Shown: positions 31,381 through 41,002 of the stretch, piece by piece
Position numbering within the stretch: the stretch's first letter is position 1
Layout: each line of letters opens with the position of its first letter
Assembly (NCBI GenBank): GCA_016125165.1
Contig: WGMH01000003.1
Span: forward strand, 310,001-374,000
Source of the DNA: Alphaproteobacteria bacterium
GTDB lineage: Bacteria > Pseudomonadota > Alphaproteobacteria > Micropepsales > Micropepsaceae
Direction: 5' to 3'
Length of the DNA stretch: 64,000 nt
Program-made: the position numbers and the translations under genes
The notes under the pieces: generated by a model
The model's input: only the letters and a program-made list of their open reading frames with translations
What the model was told of the DNA's origin: nothing
The model's database searches: none

Positions 31381-31988
31381 TTCGCCTCCCCTTTCGCCTT
31401 CTCATCGCCCGGCAACACATGCCGTGCGCCTTCCCACGGGCTCATGAAGTCGAAGTCGCGGAATTCCTGAACGAGCTGCACGGGCTGATAGACCACGCGC
31501 TTCAGCTCATCGTCGTAACGCACTTCCACATAGCCGGTGAGCGGAAAGTCTTTGCGCAGCGGATAACCGGAGAAGCCGTAATCCGTAAGGATGCGGCGCA
31601 GGTCCGGATGATCGGCGAACACGATGCCATACATGTCGAAGGTTTCGCGTTCGAACCAGTTGGCGGCCGGATAAAGCGCGGCGCAGGATGCGATGGCATC
31701 GCCCTCGCCCGCTTCCACCTTCAGGCGAATGCGCTGGTTCTTCGTGATCGAGAGCAGGTGATAGACCACATTGAAGCGCTTCTCACGCTGGGGCCAATCC
31801 ACGCCGCAGATATCGACGAGAATCTTGAAGTCGCAGGTCTGATCGTCGCGCAGGAATTTCAGCACGCGCACGATCTCGCCCGGTTCAATGGCAACTGTGA
31901 GTTCGCCATTCACGACCTGATCGGCGCGCACCGCTTCGGGAAGCGCGGCCTTCAGATGCTGGGCAAGAGCGGAGAGCTTGTCGTCCAT
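31377..31988 (-). CDS. nuoC: NADH-quinone oxidoreductase subunit C
   Basis: [51 protein letters not shown]. Confidence 0.97.
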   Translation of the reverse strand: MDDKLSALAQHLKAALPEAVRADQVVNGELTVAIEPGEIVRVLKFLRDDQTCDFKILVDICGVDWPQREKRFNVVYHLLSITKNQRIRLKVEAGEGDAIASCAALYPAANWFERETFDMYGIVFADHPDLRRILTDYGFSGYPLRKDFPLTGYVEVRYDDELKRVVYQPVQLVQEFRDFDFMSPWEGARHVLPGDEKAKGEAK

Positions 31989-31995
31989 CGCGCGC

Positions 31996-32571
31996 CTACC
32001 GGTCTATATTGCCCGTGCGGCGGATTTTCCGCTGCAGCAGCATGAGGCCATAGACAAGCGCTTCGGCGGTGGGCGGGCAGCCGGGGATGTAAATGTCCAC
32101 CGGCACGATGCGGTCGCAGCCACGCACAACGGCGTAGGAATAATGGTAGTAGCCGCCACCATTGGCGCAGGAGCCCATCGAGATCACATAGCGCGGCTCG
32201 GGCATCTGGTCGTAGAGCTTGCGGAGCGCAGGCGCCATCTTGTTGGTCAGCGTGCCGGCCACGATCATCACATCCGACTGGCGCGGAGAAGCGCGCGGCG
32301 CAATGCCGAAGCGCTCCAGATCGTAACGCGGCATGTTCGCCTGCATCATTTCCACGCCGCAGCAGGCAAGGCCGAACGTCATCCACATCATGGAACCGGT
32401 GCGGGCCCAGTTGATGAGCGCGTCGGCGCTGGCGGTGAGGAAGCCCTTGTCCGCCAGTTCCAAATTCATGGCGCGGAAATAGGGATCATTGTCGGTTGGC
32501 GGCGTGTGAGCGCCCTCGATCGTGCTGCGCGCCGCGGTGCCGTAAGCGACTTTATCCGGGGTCATTCCCAT
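31996..32571 (-). CDS. nuoB: NADH-quinone oxidoreductase subunit B
   Basis: [54 protein letters not shown]; start MGMTPDK chosen. Confidence 0.96.
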   Translation of the reverse strand: MGMTPDKVAYGTAARSTIEGAHTPPTDNDPYFRAMNLELADKGFLTASADALINWARTGSMMWMTFGLACCGVEMMQANMPRYDLERFGIAPRASPRQSDVMIVAGTLTNKMAPALRKLYDQMPEPRYVISMGSCANGGGYYHYSYAVVRGCDRIVPVDIYIPGCPPTAEALVYGLMLLQRKIRRTGNIDR

Positions 32572-32927
32572 TCGAGCGCCCCCTTCTTCCATTCATAGAT
32601 GAAGCCCACGGTCAGCACGCCGAGGAACACCACCATCGACCAGAAGGCGAAAACGCCCGTGTCGCCAAGCGTGATCGCCCAGGGAAACAGGAACGCCACT
32701 TCCAGGTCGAAGATGATGAAGAGAATGGAGACGAGATAGAAACGCACCTCGAAACGGCCGCGGGAATCGCTGAAGGCATTGAAACCGCATTCGTAGGCGG
32801 AAAGCTTTTCGGGATCGGGTTTGGATGGCGCAATCAGGACCGGAACCAGAATGAGAGCACCGGCAATCACCCCTGCAATCCCGATGAAAATCAGGATTGG
32901 CAGGTATTCCATCAGCAGCCGTTCCAT
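32562..32927 (-). CDS. nuoA: NADH-quinone oxidoreductase subunit A
   Basis: [76 protein letters not shown]. Confidence 0.97.
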   Translation of the reverse strand: MERLLMEYLPILIFIGIAGVIAGALILVPVLIAPSKPDPEKLSAYECGFNAFSDSRGRFEVRFYLVSILFIIFDLEVAFLFPWAITLGDTGVFAFWSMVVFLGVLTVGFIYEWKKGALEWE

Positions 32928-33205
32928 GAGCCGTCCTTAGGGGGCTTGGCGCCCGGCTTAGGGCGCCTTCATTGCGGACAAGGCGGGGTTATTTCGCGGG
33001 CGCAGTATATGCAGCGCCCCCCGCGTTGCAACGCGGGTTTAGACCAAGATTCGTGGGCAGAAAACAGGGATTTTTCAGCATTTTTGCGAGTCATTCGCGA
33101 CTGACTGCTACGCAGGCGGCGCACGCAAGCCGGCGCTGCGAAAGCCGCGCTTTTGTCTTGCGATATGTTCGAAAAATCACCCTCCGCTGCCTTGCAGCTT
33201 GAGAG

Positions 33206-33282
33206 TGGCGGGAGCGACGGGGCTCGAACCCGCGACCTACGGCGTGACAGGCCGTCACTCTAACCAACTGAGCTACGCCCCC
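33206..33282 (-). tRNA. tRNA-Asp (GTC), CCA encoded
   Basis: Minus strand GGGGGCGTAGCTCAGTTGGTTAGAGTGACGGCCTGTCACGCCGTAGGTCGCGGGTTCGAGCCCCGTCGCTCCCGCCA; acceptor stem and GTC anticodon check by eye. Confidence 0.95.
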
Positions 33283-33362
33283 GCGGGCGTTCGTGCTTCC
33301 AAACGATGCGAAGCGCGAAGGGCGGACGATGTAGGGCCCGCTCTTCGGCGTGTCAAGCAATC

Positions 33363-33902
33363 TCAACCACCCGGCGGCTCGCGCCGGTCCTGATCCTGCC
33401 CGGGCATCGGTTTCTGCTCGCGCCTGGGGGGCCGCTGACGGCGCGGATTGAGTTCATCCGGCGTCAGAATCCCGTCGCCGTCAGTATCGAACTGGCTGAA
33501 CAGAGAACGCGCGGTTCCGGCATATTCGCTGAAATCGACGCAGCCATCCGCGTTCCAGTCGATCAGCGGCGAAGTGGTGGAAGCGTCGGTCTTCCAGCGT
33601 TCCGCATTGATCGCCGCAACTTCGTTGGTATCGAGACAGCGGTTCCCGTTCACATCATAATGATCGAACTCCGCCTTCAAGCCTGCCTCCAGCTCGGCGC
33701 GCGTGAGCGTGCCATCCTTGTTGGCATCATAGGCGATGAGGATGTTGCGCGGCGGATTGAACGGCTCCTGCTTCGGGCCCGGACCATCGGGACTGCCAGG
33801 ACCGCGCGGACCGGGCGGATGACGCCCGCCGCCGAACAGGCTTGCACAGCCGGCCAGCATCAGCGCGGCCAGCGACACAGCGATAAAGGAAGACGTTTTC
33901 AT
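33363..33902 (-). CDS. EF-hand domain lipoprotein
   Basis: Lipobox LMLAGC; four calcium-loop-like motifs: DANKDGTLTRAE, DVNGNRCLDTNE, DWNADGCVDFSE, DTDGDGILTPDE. Confidence 0.85.
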   Translation of the reverse strand: MKTSSFIAVSLAALMLAGCASLFGGGRHPPGPRGPGSPDGPGPKQEPFNPPRNILIAYDANKDGTLTRAELEAGLKAEFDHYDVNGNRCLDTNEVAAINAERWKTDASTTSPLIDWNADGCVDFSEYAGTARSLFSQFDTDGDGILTPDELNPRRQRPPRREQKPMPGQDQDRREPPGG

Positions 33903-34012
33903 GACCGCAAATGCGCCAGCATGTTCGCTGTCCCGTCAACCTTCGACGTGTCGCGAAGTGTCTTGCGGGGATGACAAATTCTACAACCACGCCGCCATGC
34001 GGAGGCGCAGGG

Positions 34013-34088
34013 TGGTGGGCGGTGACGGGCTCGAACCGCCGACCCTATCGGTGTAAACGATATGCTCTGCCAACTGAGCTAACCGCCC
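34013..34088 (-). tRNA. tRNA-Val (TAC), CCA encoded
   Basis: Minus strand GGGCGGTTAGCTCAGTTGGCAGAGCATATCGTTTACACCGATAGGGTCGGCGGTTCGAGCCCGTCACCGCCCACCA. Confidence 0.95.
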
Positions 34089-34187
34089 AAATGCCCCGGC
34101 GCGCGCCGAAGCAGGCGCGGCTTATACCAGCGCCTTGCACCGTACGTCAGCAGCCCAATTGCAGGCTTCGCAATCTTTTCGGGCAGG

Positions 34188-34460
34188 CTAGTTCAAGGAA
34201 TCCTTGAGCTGCTTGCCCGGACGGAACCGCGGCTGCTTGGAGGGTTTGATGGTGATTTCCTCGCCCGTTTGCGGATTGCGGCCTTTGCCGCCCGCGCGCG
34301 TTGCCACCACGAACACACCGAACCCTGTCAGACGCACTTCGTCGCCGCGTTTCAGCGCAGCGGCGATCAGATCAAATACGCCTTCAACCGCCTTGGCCGC
34401 GTCGTTTTTCTGAAGACCGGCATGGTCGGCCAATTGTGCGATCAGATCATTCTTGTTCAT
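34188..34460 (-). CDS. hupB: HU family DNA-binding protein
   Basis: MNKNDLIAQLADHAGLQKNDAAKAVEGVFDLIAAALKRGDEVRLTGFGVFVVATRAGGKGRNPQTGEEI. Confidence 0.95.
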   Translation of the reverse strand: MNKNDLIAQLADHAGLQKNDAAKAVEGVFDLIAAALKRGDEVRLTGFGVFVVATRAGGKGRNPQTGEEITIKPSKQPRFRPGKQLKDSLN

Positions 34461-34567
34461 GGAGAAGGCTCCTTTCGGTGCGAGTCGCTCCCTGTGAAAG
34501 TGGGACTCTAGGCCCCACCTGCAAGCCCCGCCAAGGGGAAAACCCAGTATTTCCGCGACTCTTGAAG

Positions 34568-34600
34568 GAAAAAGAGCCCGAATCCGGGAGGATTCGGGCC
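34568..34600 (-). terminator. Rho-independent terminator downstream of lon
   Basis: Minus strand GCCCGAATCCTCCCGGATTCGGGCTCTTTTTCC. Confidence 0.85.
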
Positions 34601-34637
34601 CCTGAGGCAGTCTGGCGCCAGAAATGGCGCCCGTTTG

Positions 34638-37067
34638 TCAGTGCGTCACCACCGCGTCGTCTGCGGCGGCGCCCGCGGCAAGGGCGGCGGGTTTCACCAC
34701 CGGCTCTTCCCAATCGATGGGCGTGGGCTCGCGCACAAGCGCCACCTTGATCGCCTCACCCACGGTGGAGACCGGAACGATCTGGAGGCCGGACTTCACG
34801 TTTTCCGGAATATCCGCAAGGTCCTTCTCGTTCTCCTTCGGGATCAGCACCGTCTTGAGGCCTGCCCGCAGCGCAGCGAGCAGCTTTTCCTTCAGCCCGC
34901 CAATGGGCAGCACGCGGCCGCGCAATGTCACCTCACCCGTCATCGCCACATCGCGGCGCACGGCAATGCCCGTGATGACGGAGATGATCGAGATGGCCAT
35001 CGCCACGCCGGCCGAGGGGCCATCCTTGGGTGTTGCGCCTTCCGGCACATGCACGTGGATGTCCTTGTGGTCGAACATGGGCGGCTCGATGCCGAAGGTG
35101 GTCGCCTTCGAGCGGACATAGGAGCGCGCCGCGTCGATGGATTCCTTCATCACATCGCCGAGCTTGCCCGTGGTCTGCATGCGGCCCTTGCCGGGCAGCA
35201 TGACCGCTTCGATCTGCAGCGTGTCGCCGCCGACTTCGGTCCATGCGAGGCCCGTGACGACACCCACCTGGTCTTCCGCATCCATTTCACCGAAGCGGAA
35301 GCGGCGCACGCCCGCATAGTCGCCAAGATTGTCCGACGTGACTTCGATCTTCCTGGTCTTGCCGGAGACGATCTCCTTCACCGCCTTGCGCGTGAGGTTG
35401 GCGATTTCGCGTTCGAGCGAACGCACGCCGGCCTCGCGGGTGTAATAGCGGATCAGGTCGCGCAGCGCATCGTCGGTGATGCTCCACTCATCACTCTTCA
35501 GCCCGTGCGCGTCCCGCTCCTTGGAGATGAGGTGGCGCTTGGCGATCTCGACCTTCTCGTCCTCGGTGTAACCGGGGATGCGGATGATCTCCATGCGGTC
35601 CATCAGCGGCTGCGGCATGTTCAGGCTGTTGGCCGTGGTGATGAACATCACGTCCGAAAGATCGAAATCGACTTCCAGATAGTGATCGTTGAAGGTCGAG
35701 TTCTGTTCCGGATCGAGCACCTCAAGCAAAGCGCTCGAAGGATCGCCGCGCCAGTCGGCACCCAGCTTGTCGATCTCGTCGAGCAGGAAGAGCGGGTTGG
35801 CGCTCTTGGCCTTCTTCATCGACTGGATGATCTTGCCCGGCATGGAGCCGATATAGGTGCGCCGGTGGCCGCGGATTTCCGCTTCGTCGCGGACGCCGCC
35901 CAGGCTCATGCGCACATATTCGCGGCCCGTCGCCTTCGCGATGGACTTGGCGAGCGAGGTCTTGCCCACGCCCGGCGGGCCGACGAGGCACAGGATCGGC
36001 CCCTTCATCTTGCCGGCGCGCTGTTGCACGGCGAGATATTCGAGGATGCGTTCCTTGACCTTGTCGAGGCCGTAATGATCCTCGTGCAGGATGTCTTCGG
36101 CGAGCTTGATGTCCTTCTTGACCTTGGACCTCTTGCCCCAGGGCAACGACAGCAGCCAATCCAGATAATTGCGCACGACGGTCGCTTCCGCGCCCATCGG
36201 CGACATCTGGCGCAGCTTCTTGAGCTCGGCCTGCGCTTTCTCGCGTCCTTCCTTCGACAGCTTGGTCTTGCGAATGCGCTCGTCGATTTCCGCAAGTTCG
36301 TCGCGGCCCTCGTCGCCTTCGCCCAGTTCCTTCTGGATCGCCTTGAGCTGCTCGTTCAGATAGTACTCGCGCTGGGTCTTCTCCATCTGGCGCTTCACGC
36401 GGCTGCGGATCTTCCGCTCCACCTGCAGCACGCCGATTTCGCCTTCGATCAGCGACAGCACTTTCTCAAGCCGTTCGACCGTGTTGACCGTTTCCAGCAA
36501 TTGCTGACGATCCCCGATCTTCACGGAAAGATGCGACGCGACGGTATCGGCAAGTTTGGCCGGATCGTCGATCTGCGCGACGGAGGCCAGCGTTTCCGCC
36601 GGCACCTTCTTGTTCAGCTTGATGTACTGCTCGAAATTCGTCTTCACCGTGCGGATCAGCGCTTCGGTTTCGCGCGCTTCGCCCGTGGCTTCCGGGATCG
36701 GTTCGATCACAGCCTGGAAGAAGTCGCTGCGTGGCACGAAATCAGTTACGCGCGCGCGGCCCTTGCCCTCGACAAGAACACGCACGGTCTGGTCGGGCAG
36801 CTTCAGCAGCTGCAGCACGGTCGCCAGCGTGCCGATACGATGCAGACCATCGGTGTTGGGATCGTCGTCGCCCGCGTTCTTCTGGGTGAGCAGAAGGATC
36901 TGCTTTTCCTCGCTCATCACCTCTTCGAGCGCGCGCACGGATTTCTCGCGGCCCACGAACAGCGGAACGATCATGTGCGGAAACACGACGATATCGCGCA
37001 GCGGCAGAACCGGCGCCAATTGGCCGCCATCACCCTGTGCCTTCGTCAGTTCTTTGTCAGACATCAC
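34638..37067 (-). CDS. lon: ATP-dependent Lon protease
   Basis: LVGPPGVGKTSLAKSIAKATGREYVRMSLGGVRDEAEIRGHRRTYIGSMPG; PKDGPSAGVAMA catalytic Ser motif. Confidence 0.98.
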   Translation of the reverse strand: MMSDKELTKAQGDGGQLAPVLPLRDIVVFPHMIVPLFVGREKSVRALEEVMSEEKQILLLTQKNAGDDDPNTDGLHRIGTLATVLQLLKLPDQTVRVLVEGKGRARVTDFVPRSDFFQAVIEPIPEATGEARETEALIRTVKTNFEQYIKLNKKVPAETLASVAQIDDPAKLADTVASHLSVKIGDRQQLLETVNTVERLEKVLSLIEGEIGVLQVERKIRSRVKRQMEKTQREYYLNEQLKAIQKELGEGDEGRDELAEIDERIRKTKLSKEGREKAQAELKKLRQMSPMGAEATVVRNYLDWLLSLPWGKRSKVKKDIKLAEDILHEDHYGLDKVKERILEYLAVQQRAGKMKGPILCLVGPPGVGKTSLAKSIAKATGREYVRMSLGGVRDEAEIRGHRRTYIGSMPGKIIQSMKKAKSANPLFLLDEIDKLGADWRGDPSSALLEVLDPEQNSTFNDHYLEVDFDLSDVMFITTANSLNMPQPLMDRMEIIRIPGYTEDEKVEIAKRHLISKERDAHGLKSDEWSITDDALRDLIRYYTREAGVRSLEREIANLTRKAVKEIVSGKTRKIEVTSDNLGDYAGVRRFRFGEMDAEDQVGVVTGLAWTEVGGDTLQIEAVMLPGKGRMQTTGKLGDVMKESIDAARSYVRSKATTFGIEPPMFDHKDIHVHVPEGATPKDGPSAGVAMAISIISVITGIAVRRDVAMTGEVTLRGRVLPIGGLKEKLLAALRAGLKTVLIPKENEKDLADIPENVKSGLQIVPVSTVGEAIKVALVREPTPIDWEEPVVKPAALAAGAAADDAVVTH

Positions 37068-37178
37068 AATTACTCCTGACCGGGCCCTCGACCGGAACCT
37101 CGGTATGGTGGAAAACCGTGCCCCTTTTTGGGCGCACCGGCACTGGATCCGAGCCGCCCGAACAGCCGACTCCCAGTG

Positions 37179-37213
37179 CGTATAAAGTGGCCCCCAAGGT
37201 CTGGTGTTTCAAG
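37179..37213 (-). promoter_or_regulatory. Possible sigma32-like heat-shock promoter of lon
   Basis: Minus strand CTTGAAACACCAGACCTTGGGGGCCACTTTATACG: CTTGAAA, 16 nt, CCACTTTAT; resembles CTTGAAA/CCCCATNT with slightly long spacing. Confidence 0.35.
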
Positions 37214-37482
37214 GCAACCCCGGGGGACTAGGTCTAGGGCACGCGGTTTCCCGCCTGTCCGTGGCCACAATAGCGCAGAGGCGTGAACCGCCGCTGAATG
37301 AATCAGGGCACATCCTGCGGCGCTTCGCTGCGCCGGAGCGCAGGTTCCCGGTGAAAATTCCAAGGGTTTCGTTGCGTTTTCGCAATCACCCACAACCATT
37401 GCGGAAACACGTTCCAATGCTTGCGGCGGATTTCGATCTGGGCCAACGTCCGCCGCGCATCACCACCCCATCGCGGAATTCC

Positions 37483-39039
37483 ATGTCCATTCGCGCCCTT
37501 GAATTCGCGCAACGTCTGCCGCGGGCCGAACAGATCGCGCTTGGGCTGTGCGCCTTCATCGGGCTGGGGCTTTGCTACTCCCTTATCGTTTACATGCCTA
37601 TTTTCGGGGGCGATCCGGAAATCCACATCATCTTCGCGAGGAACCTGCTGGCGGGATACCCGCTTCAGTTCAATCCGGGCGACGCATCGTCCGGCGAAAC
37701 GTCGCCGCTCTATATGGTGATCGTCGCGCTATTTTACGAACTCATGGGCCGCTTCGTTCCCATTGCCATGAAAGCAATGGGTGTTGCGGGCATTTTTGGC
37801 ATTGCGTGAGTGATCAGGCGCGAAGCCCGGCGCGAAGGCGCCAGCGCTTGGATGGCTCTGGCGCTTGGGCTTTTGCCGCTGCTCCTGCCTTCCATGACCG
37901 CACAGGCGCAACTCGGCATGGAGAATGCCCCCTTTGCGTTTGCTCTTCTGGCGTTTCTGCAAGCATGGAAGAACCGCACGGCGAAGACGCCGACAGGTCT
38001 CATGCTCGCCCTGGGGCTGCCCGCACTCTTTTTCTTCCGGCCCGAAGCGGTGCTTCTGGGCGGCGGCATAGGGTTGGTCATACTGGCCAACCGGGACTGG
38101 AAGAATCTCGGCTACATCCTTCTGGGCGGGGCCATCGCCGGGACGATCTATTTTATGATCGAATGGGCAACTGGCGCACCGCTGCAGGCTGCCGGAGAAC
38201 TGCGCGCGGAAATCTCGCGGATCAGCAGCATTGCCGTTTCGCTGGGCGCCTCCACGATCTATCTCAATCCCAAGCCGATTATTGCCATAGCCTACACATC
38301 GCCTTTTGCGCTGCTCCTGTTTTTCCATCGCAAGCGCGTCGTGCGCGATGAGTGGATCATGCTCTTCGCGCTTTATCTGCTGCCATTGATCCTGCACGTG
38401 CTCAATGTTTTCCCGTCCGTGCATTTCTCCCGCTATTTCATGTACGCCTATGCCGCGTTCTTCTACGTTTTCGCGCGGGTCATGGCGCGCAAGCCTGCCA
38501 CAACGGCGCATGCGGCCGCTGTGGCGGCGGCGGCGCTTCTGATCGGTGTGACGCTGGTGCCCTATGAGCAGTTCACGCGGTCAATGCAGGGCCGTTCGCT
38601 GGCACGCGATACCATTGCGGCCCTCGATCCGGCCTTCAAAAAGACGATGAGCGAAGGTTATTTCGAATTGCTGGGACATCCGGCCACGCCCATCGTGGTC
38701 GCCACCGTCGAACCGCAATCGCGCCTCTTTCTGGATGACCGCTTCGTGCTGCGGTCACTGGACGGGATCGTAGACTACAAGCTCGGTGCGTTCGTTCGAG
38801 AAGGCTGGATCGACTATCTGGGCTATCTGAAAAGCCGCCATGTCGATTTTATTGTCTCCTATCCGGCCTACAGTCGCGACCCGAACCACTTCCGCCTGCC
38901 CGATGTCATTGAAGGCGGCGGCGACTATGCGCGCGACGGCGTCTGCTTCCACCGCCTGGGCATGATGCCACAATTGCGGTTTCTGCAGCCCGTCTACGCC
39001 GTACACTACGGTACGGCCTGTCAGGCGGCGCGAAGGTGA
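37483..39039 (+). pseudogene. Polytopic glycosyltransferase-like membrane protein (PMT/ArnT-type architecture) interrupted by an in-frame TGA at 37807-37809
   Basis: ORFs 37204..37809 and 37810..39039 are in the same frame and separated only by the stop; MSIRALEF...FGGDPEIHIIFARNLLAGYPLQFNPGDASSGETSPLYM continues into QAQLGMENAPFAFALLAFLQAW with many TM segments. Confidence 0.7.
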
Positions 39040-39064
39040 ATGATCGCGCCGCCATCAACGATGG

Positions 39065-39496
39065 TCATGCGTGATAAAACGCCACGTTCAGAACGAAGAG
39101 ACAAAGCAGCGTCAGCAATGACCAGATTACGTGGAATGCTGCGTGATGGCGGACGCTATTCAGTCTCGCCATAAGGCCAGCGAGAATCGGCCCCTGCGCA
39201 GCTTGGCCTATGGGCCTTCGTCCTCGGCGCTCGAGAGGCGGCTCTTGCTCGCCATCATCGGTTTCTTTTTCACCGGCACCGATCGGGCTATTGACGACCA
39301 CACATTCACCTTCGACGCGCAACGTCAGTTCATGAATTTGCGCAATGACGAAGTGCACGTGGAAGCGACCCGTCGCGGCCTGCTCGTTGAAATAGTGCGT
39401 GAAAAACTGGATCACATCGGTTTCGGGACGAACCATCGCCTTTACGAACCGGCGCGAACCATCCTGAAACAGTACGACAAATTCTCTCGGTTCCAT
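39065..39496 (-). CDS. Unknown small protein with C-terminal TM segment
   Basis: 143 aa; N-terminal EFVVLFQDGSRRFVKAMVRPE module; C-terminal VIWSLLTLLCLFVLNVAFY; RBS-like AAAGGTG upstream of ATG. Confidence 0.6.
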   Translation of the reverse strand: MEPREFVVLFQDGSRRFVKAMVRPETDVIQFFTHYFNEQAATGRFHVHFVIAQIHELTLRVEGECVVVNSPIGAGEKETDDGEQEPPLERRGRRPIGQAAQGPILAGLMARLNSVRHHAAFHVIWSLLTLLCLFVLNVAFYHA

Positions 39497-39505
39497 GGGT
39501 CACCT

Positions 39506-39685
39506 TTACGATACGTAGCGGAAGGTTTTAATGGTGGACTCGTCGTTGAGTCCGAAGCGCTCATGCAGGACCCGCAGCAACGCTTCGCGCACGTATGCAG
39601 ACGTGTGCGCATCCGGCAGGATCATCGCCGTCGTTTCTATGTGACGGCCGTCTTGAAGTTCGATTTCGAAAAAGGTCGGTGACAC
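39506..39685 (-). CDS. Unknown 59-aa protein with a motif shared with the downstream ORF
   Basis: GTG start at 39685 preceded by AAGGAGG; VSPTFFEIELQDGRHIETTAMILPDAHTSAYVREALLRVLHERFGLNDESTIKTFRYVS; 9 nt gap to the 39496 gene. Confidence 0.6.
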   Translation of the reverse strand: MSPTFFEIELQDGRHIETTAMILPDAHTSAYVREALLRVLHERFGLNDESTIKTFRYVS

Positions 39686-39936
39686 GGTTGGCTCCTCCTT
39701 GGCTTTCACAGGAGCCGCCACAACATCACGCCGGGTACTAGCCGCGAGGACTCTTCTCTAATCGCCGAACGAATCAGGGACGCTTTGCTCTAACCACGGG
39801 AGTTGCTTCCGCAGCGTCAATTGGAAACGCTGTTTTCCGCACAATTGCCCGATTTTTGTTGATTCAGGCGTCTGTAAGGCTGGTTGCGTGGCTAGACCTG
39901 GTTAGACTATGCCCCATTCGGCTAGAGGCGGTTCCC

Positions 39937-40995
39937 GTGAAAGCCAAACGCACGCGGCGCAAATATTCGCGCGATCCAAGAGATCAAGCGCTGACGGAAG
40001 ATCAGCGGCTGGCCTTGATGGCCCTTGCCAACTACTACCTTGCCAAAAATCAGGACGGAGCGCTGCACGAAAGTGGCTCGCGCCGCCCACTCACGCAAAC
40101 CGATCTCTTTGCAAAGCTCTACCCCGGCGACTGGCAGAAACGGCTGTCAGAACAAAGCGATGCGGCAGAAGCGGAAGCCGATGCCAAACACGCGTTCTAC
40201 AGTTTTCTGCGCGCCGGCTCGGAGATGGGCTGTCACTACTTTTATGAACATCTGAAGCCGATCATGGCGACTGAAAAATACTGGAACACCCAGTATGCAC
40301 GCCCATTCATTCAGGAGGCCATTGCGGTAGCCTTCGGTTTCCGCCCCAAAACCTACGCGCCAAAACGCACGCCCGAAGCCGTCTTCAAGGAACTGACAAA
40401 GGGCGAGCGCGAATTTCTACCCAACATGGCGCGCGATTTCGCAGGACTGTGGGATGTCATCCGCTATTCGGCGCACGGCGACCAGATCGCTCACAAATCG
40501 CGCAACCCACGCGTCATGCGGGCGGGATTGAAGATTTCGGTTCCGGACATAGAAGGCGAAATGCTGCCCTTCGAAATTCACTACCGGCCAGGCGGATATG
40601 GCGAGCCGATCCGCAAGAGTTACGGCTCGATCGTGTCACTCGGGCGCGGAACGCAGATGGAATTTGTCGGCTGGGAAGACCAGCCGCTGCGCTTTCCGCT
40701 CACCATTTGGGCGCCACAGAGTGAAAAGGAACGTCCTGAATTGTTTGTCGGTCTTGTCGTGCGTTTTCACGAAAAGCGCAAAAGCTTTTTCGCCTCACGC
40801 GTGCTTTTCGTTCGGTCGCAGGCAGAAACGCTCGAAGCGCTGGAAAACAAGATCGGCATGACCCGTTACAAGGAATTGCGCGAGCAATTCCGCATCGAAC
40901 GCCCGTCGATGACGGACGAAGACTACAAAGGCCTGATGAGCGAGATCGTAAATGTGATCGGATCGGCCGGACGGTCCGGCCTGCATCAGAATTGA
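39937..40995 (+). CDS. Unknown protein, about 352 aa, basic N-terminus
   Basis: GTG start; MKAKRTRRKYSRDPRDQALTEDQRLALMALANYYLAKNQDGALHESGSRRPLTQTDLFAKLYPG; long ORF on + strand not antisense to a known gene. Confidence 0.7.
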   Translation: MKAKRTRRKYSRDPRDQALTEDQRLALMALANYYLAKNQDGALHESGSRRPLTQTDLFAKLYPGDWQKRLSEQSDAAEAEADAKHAFYSFLRAGSEMGCHYFYEHLKPIMATEKYWNTQYARPFIQEAIAVAFGFRPKTYAPKRTPEAVFKELTKGEREFLPNMARDFAGLWDVIRYSAHGDQIAHKSRNPRVMRAGLKISVPDIEGEMLPFEIHYRPGGYGEPIRKSYGSIVSLGRGTQMEFVGWEDQPLRFPLTIWAPQSEKERPELFVGLVVRFHEKRKSFFASRVLFVRSQAETLEALENKIGMTRYKELREQFRIERPSMTDEDYKGLMSEIVNVIGSAGRSGLHQN

Positions 40996-41002
40996 AGGCC
41001 GA

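Noticed and set aside
32948-32967. Hairpin GGCGCCCGGCTTAGGGCGCC upstream of nuoA
   Set aside because: GC-rich stem without a U-run; may be structure in the nuo leader, but not enough evidence to call a regulator.
34635-37079. 814-aa ORF on the + strand antisense to all of lon
   Set aside because: Sequence is low-complexity (H/R/L-rich) shadow reading of a GC-rich gene with clear Lon motifs on the minus strand; no ribosome site or domain.
37807-37809. TGA as a selenocysteine codon
   Set aside because: No SECIS-like hairpin recognised and the protein type is not a known selenoprotein; Trp-to-stop change is simpler.
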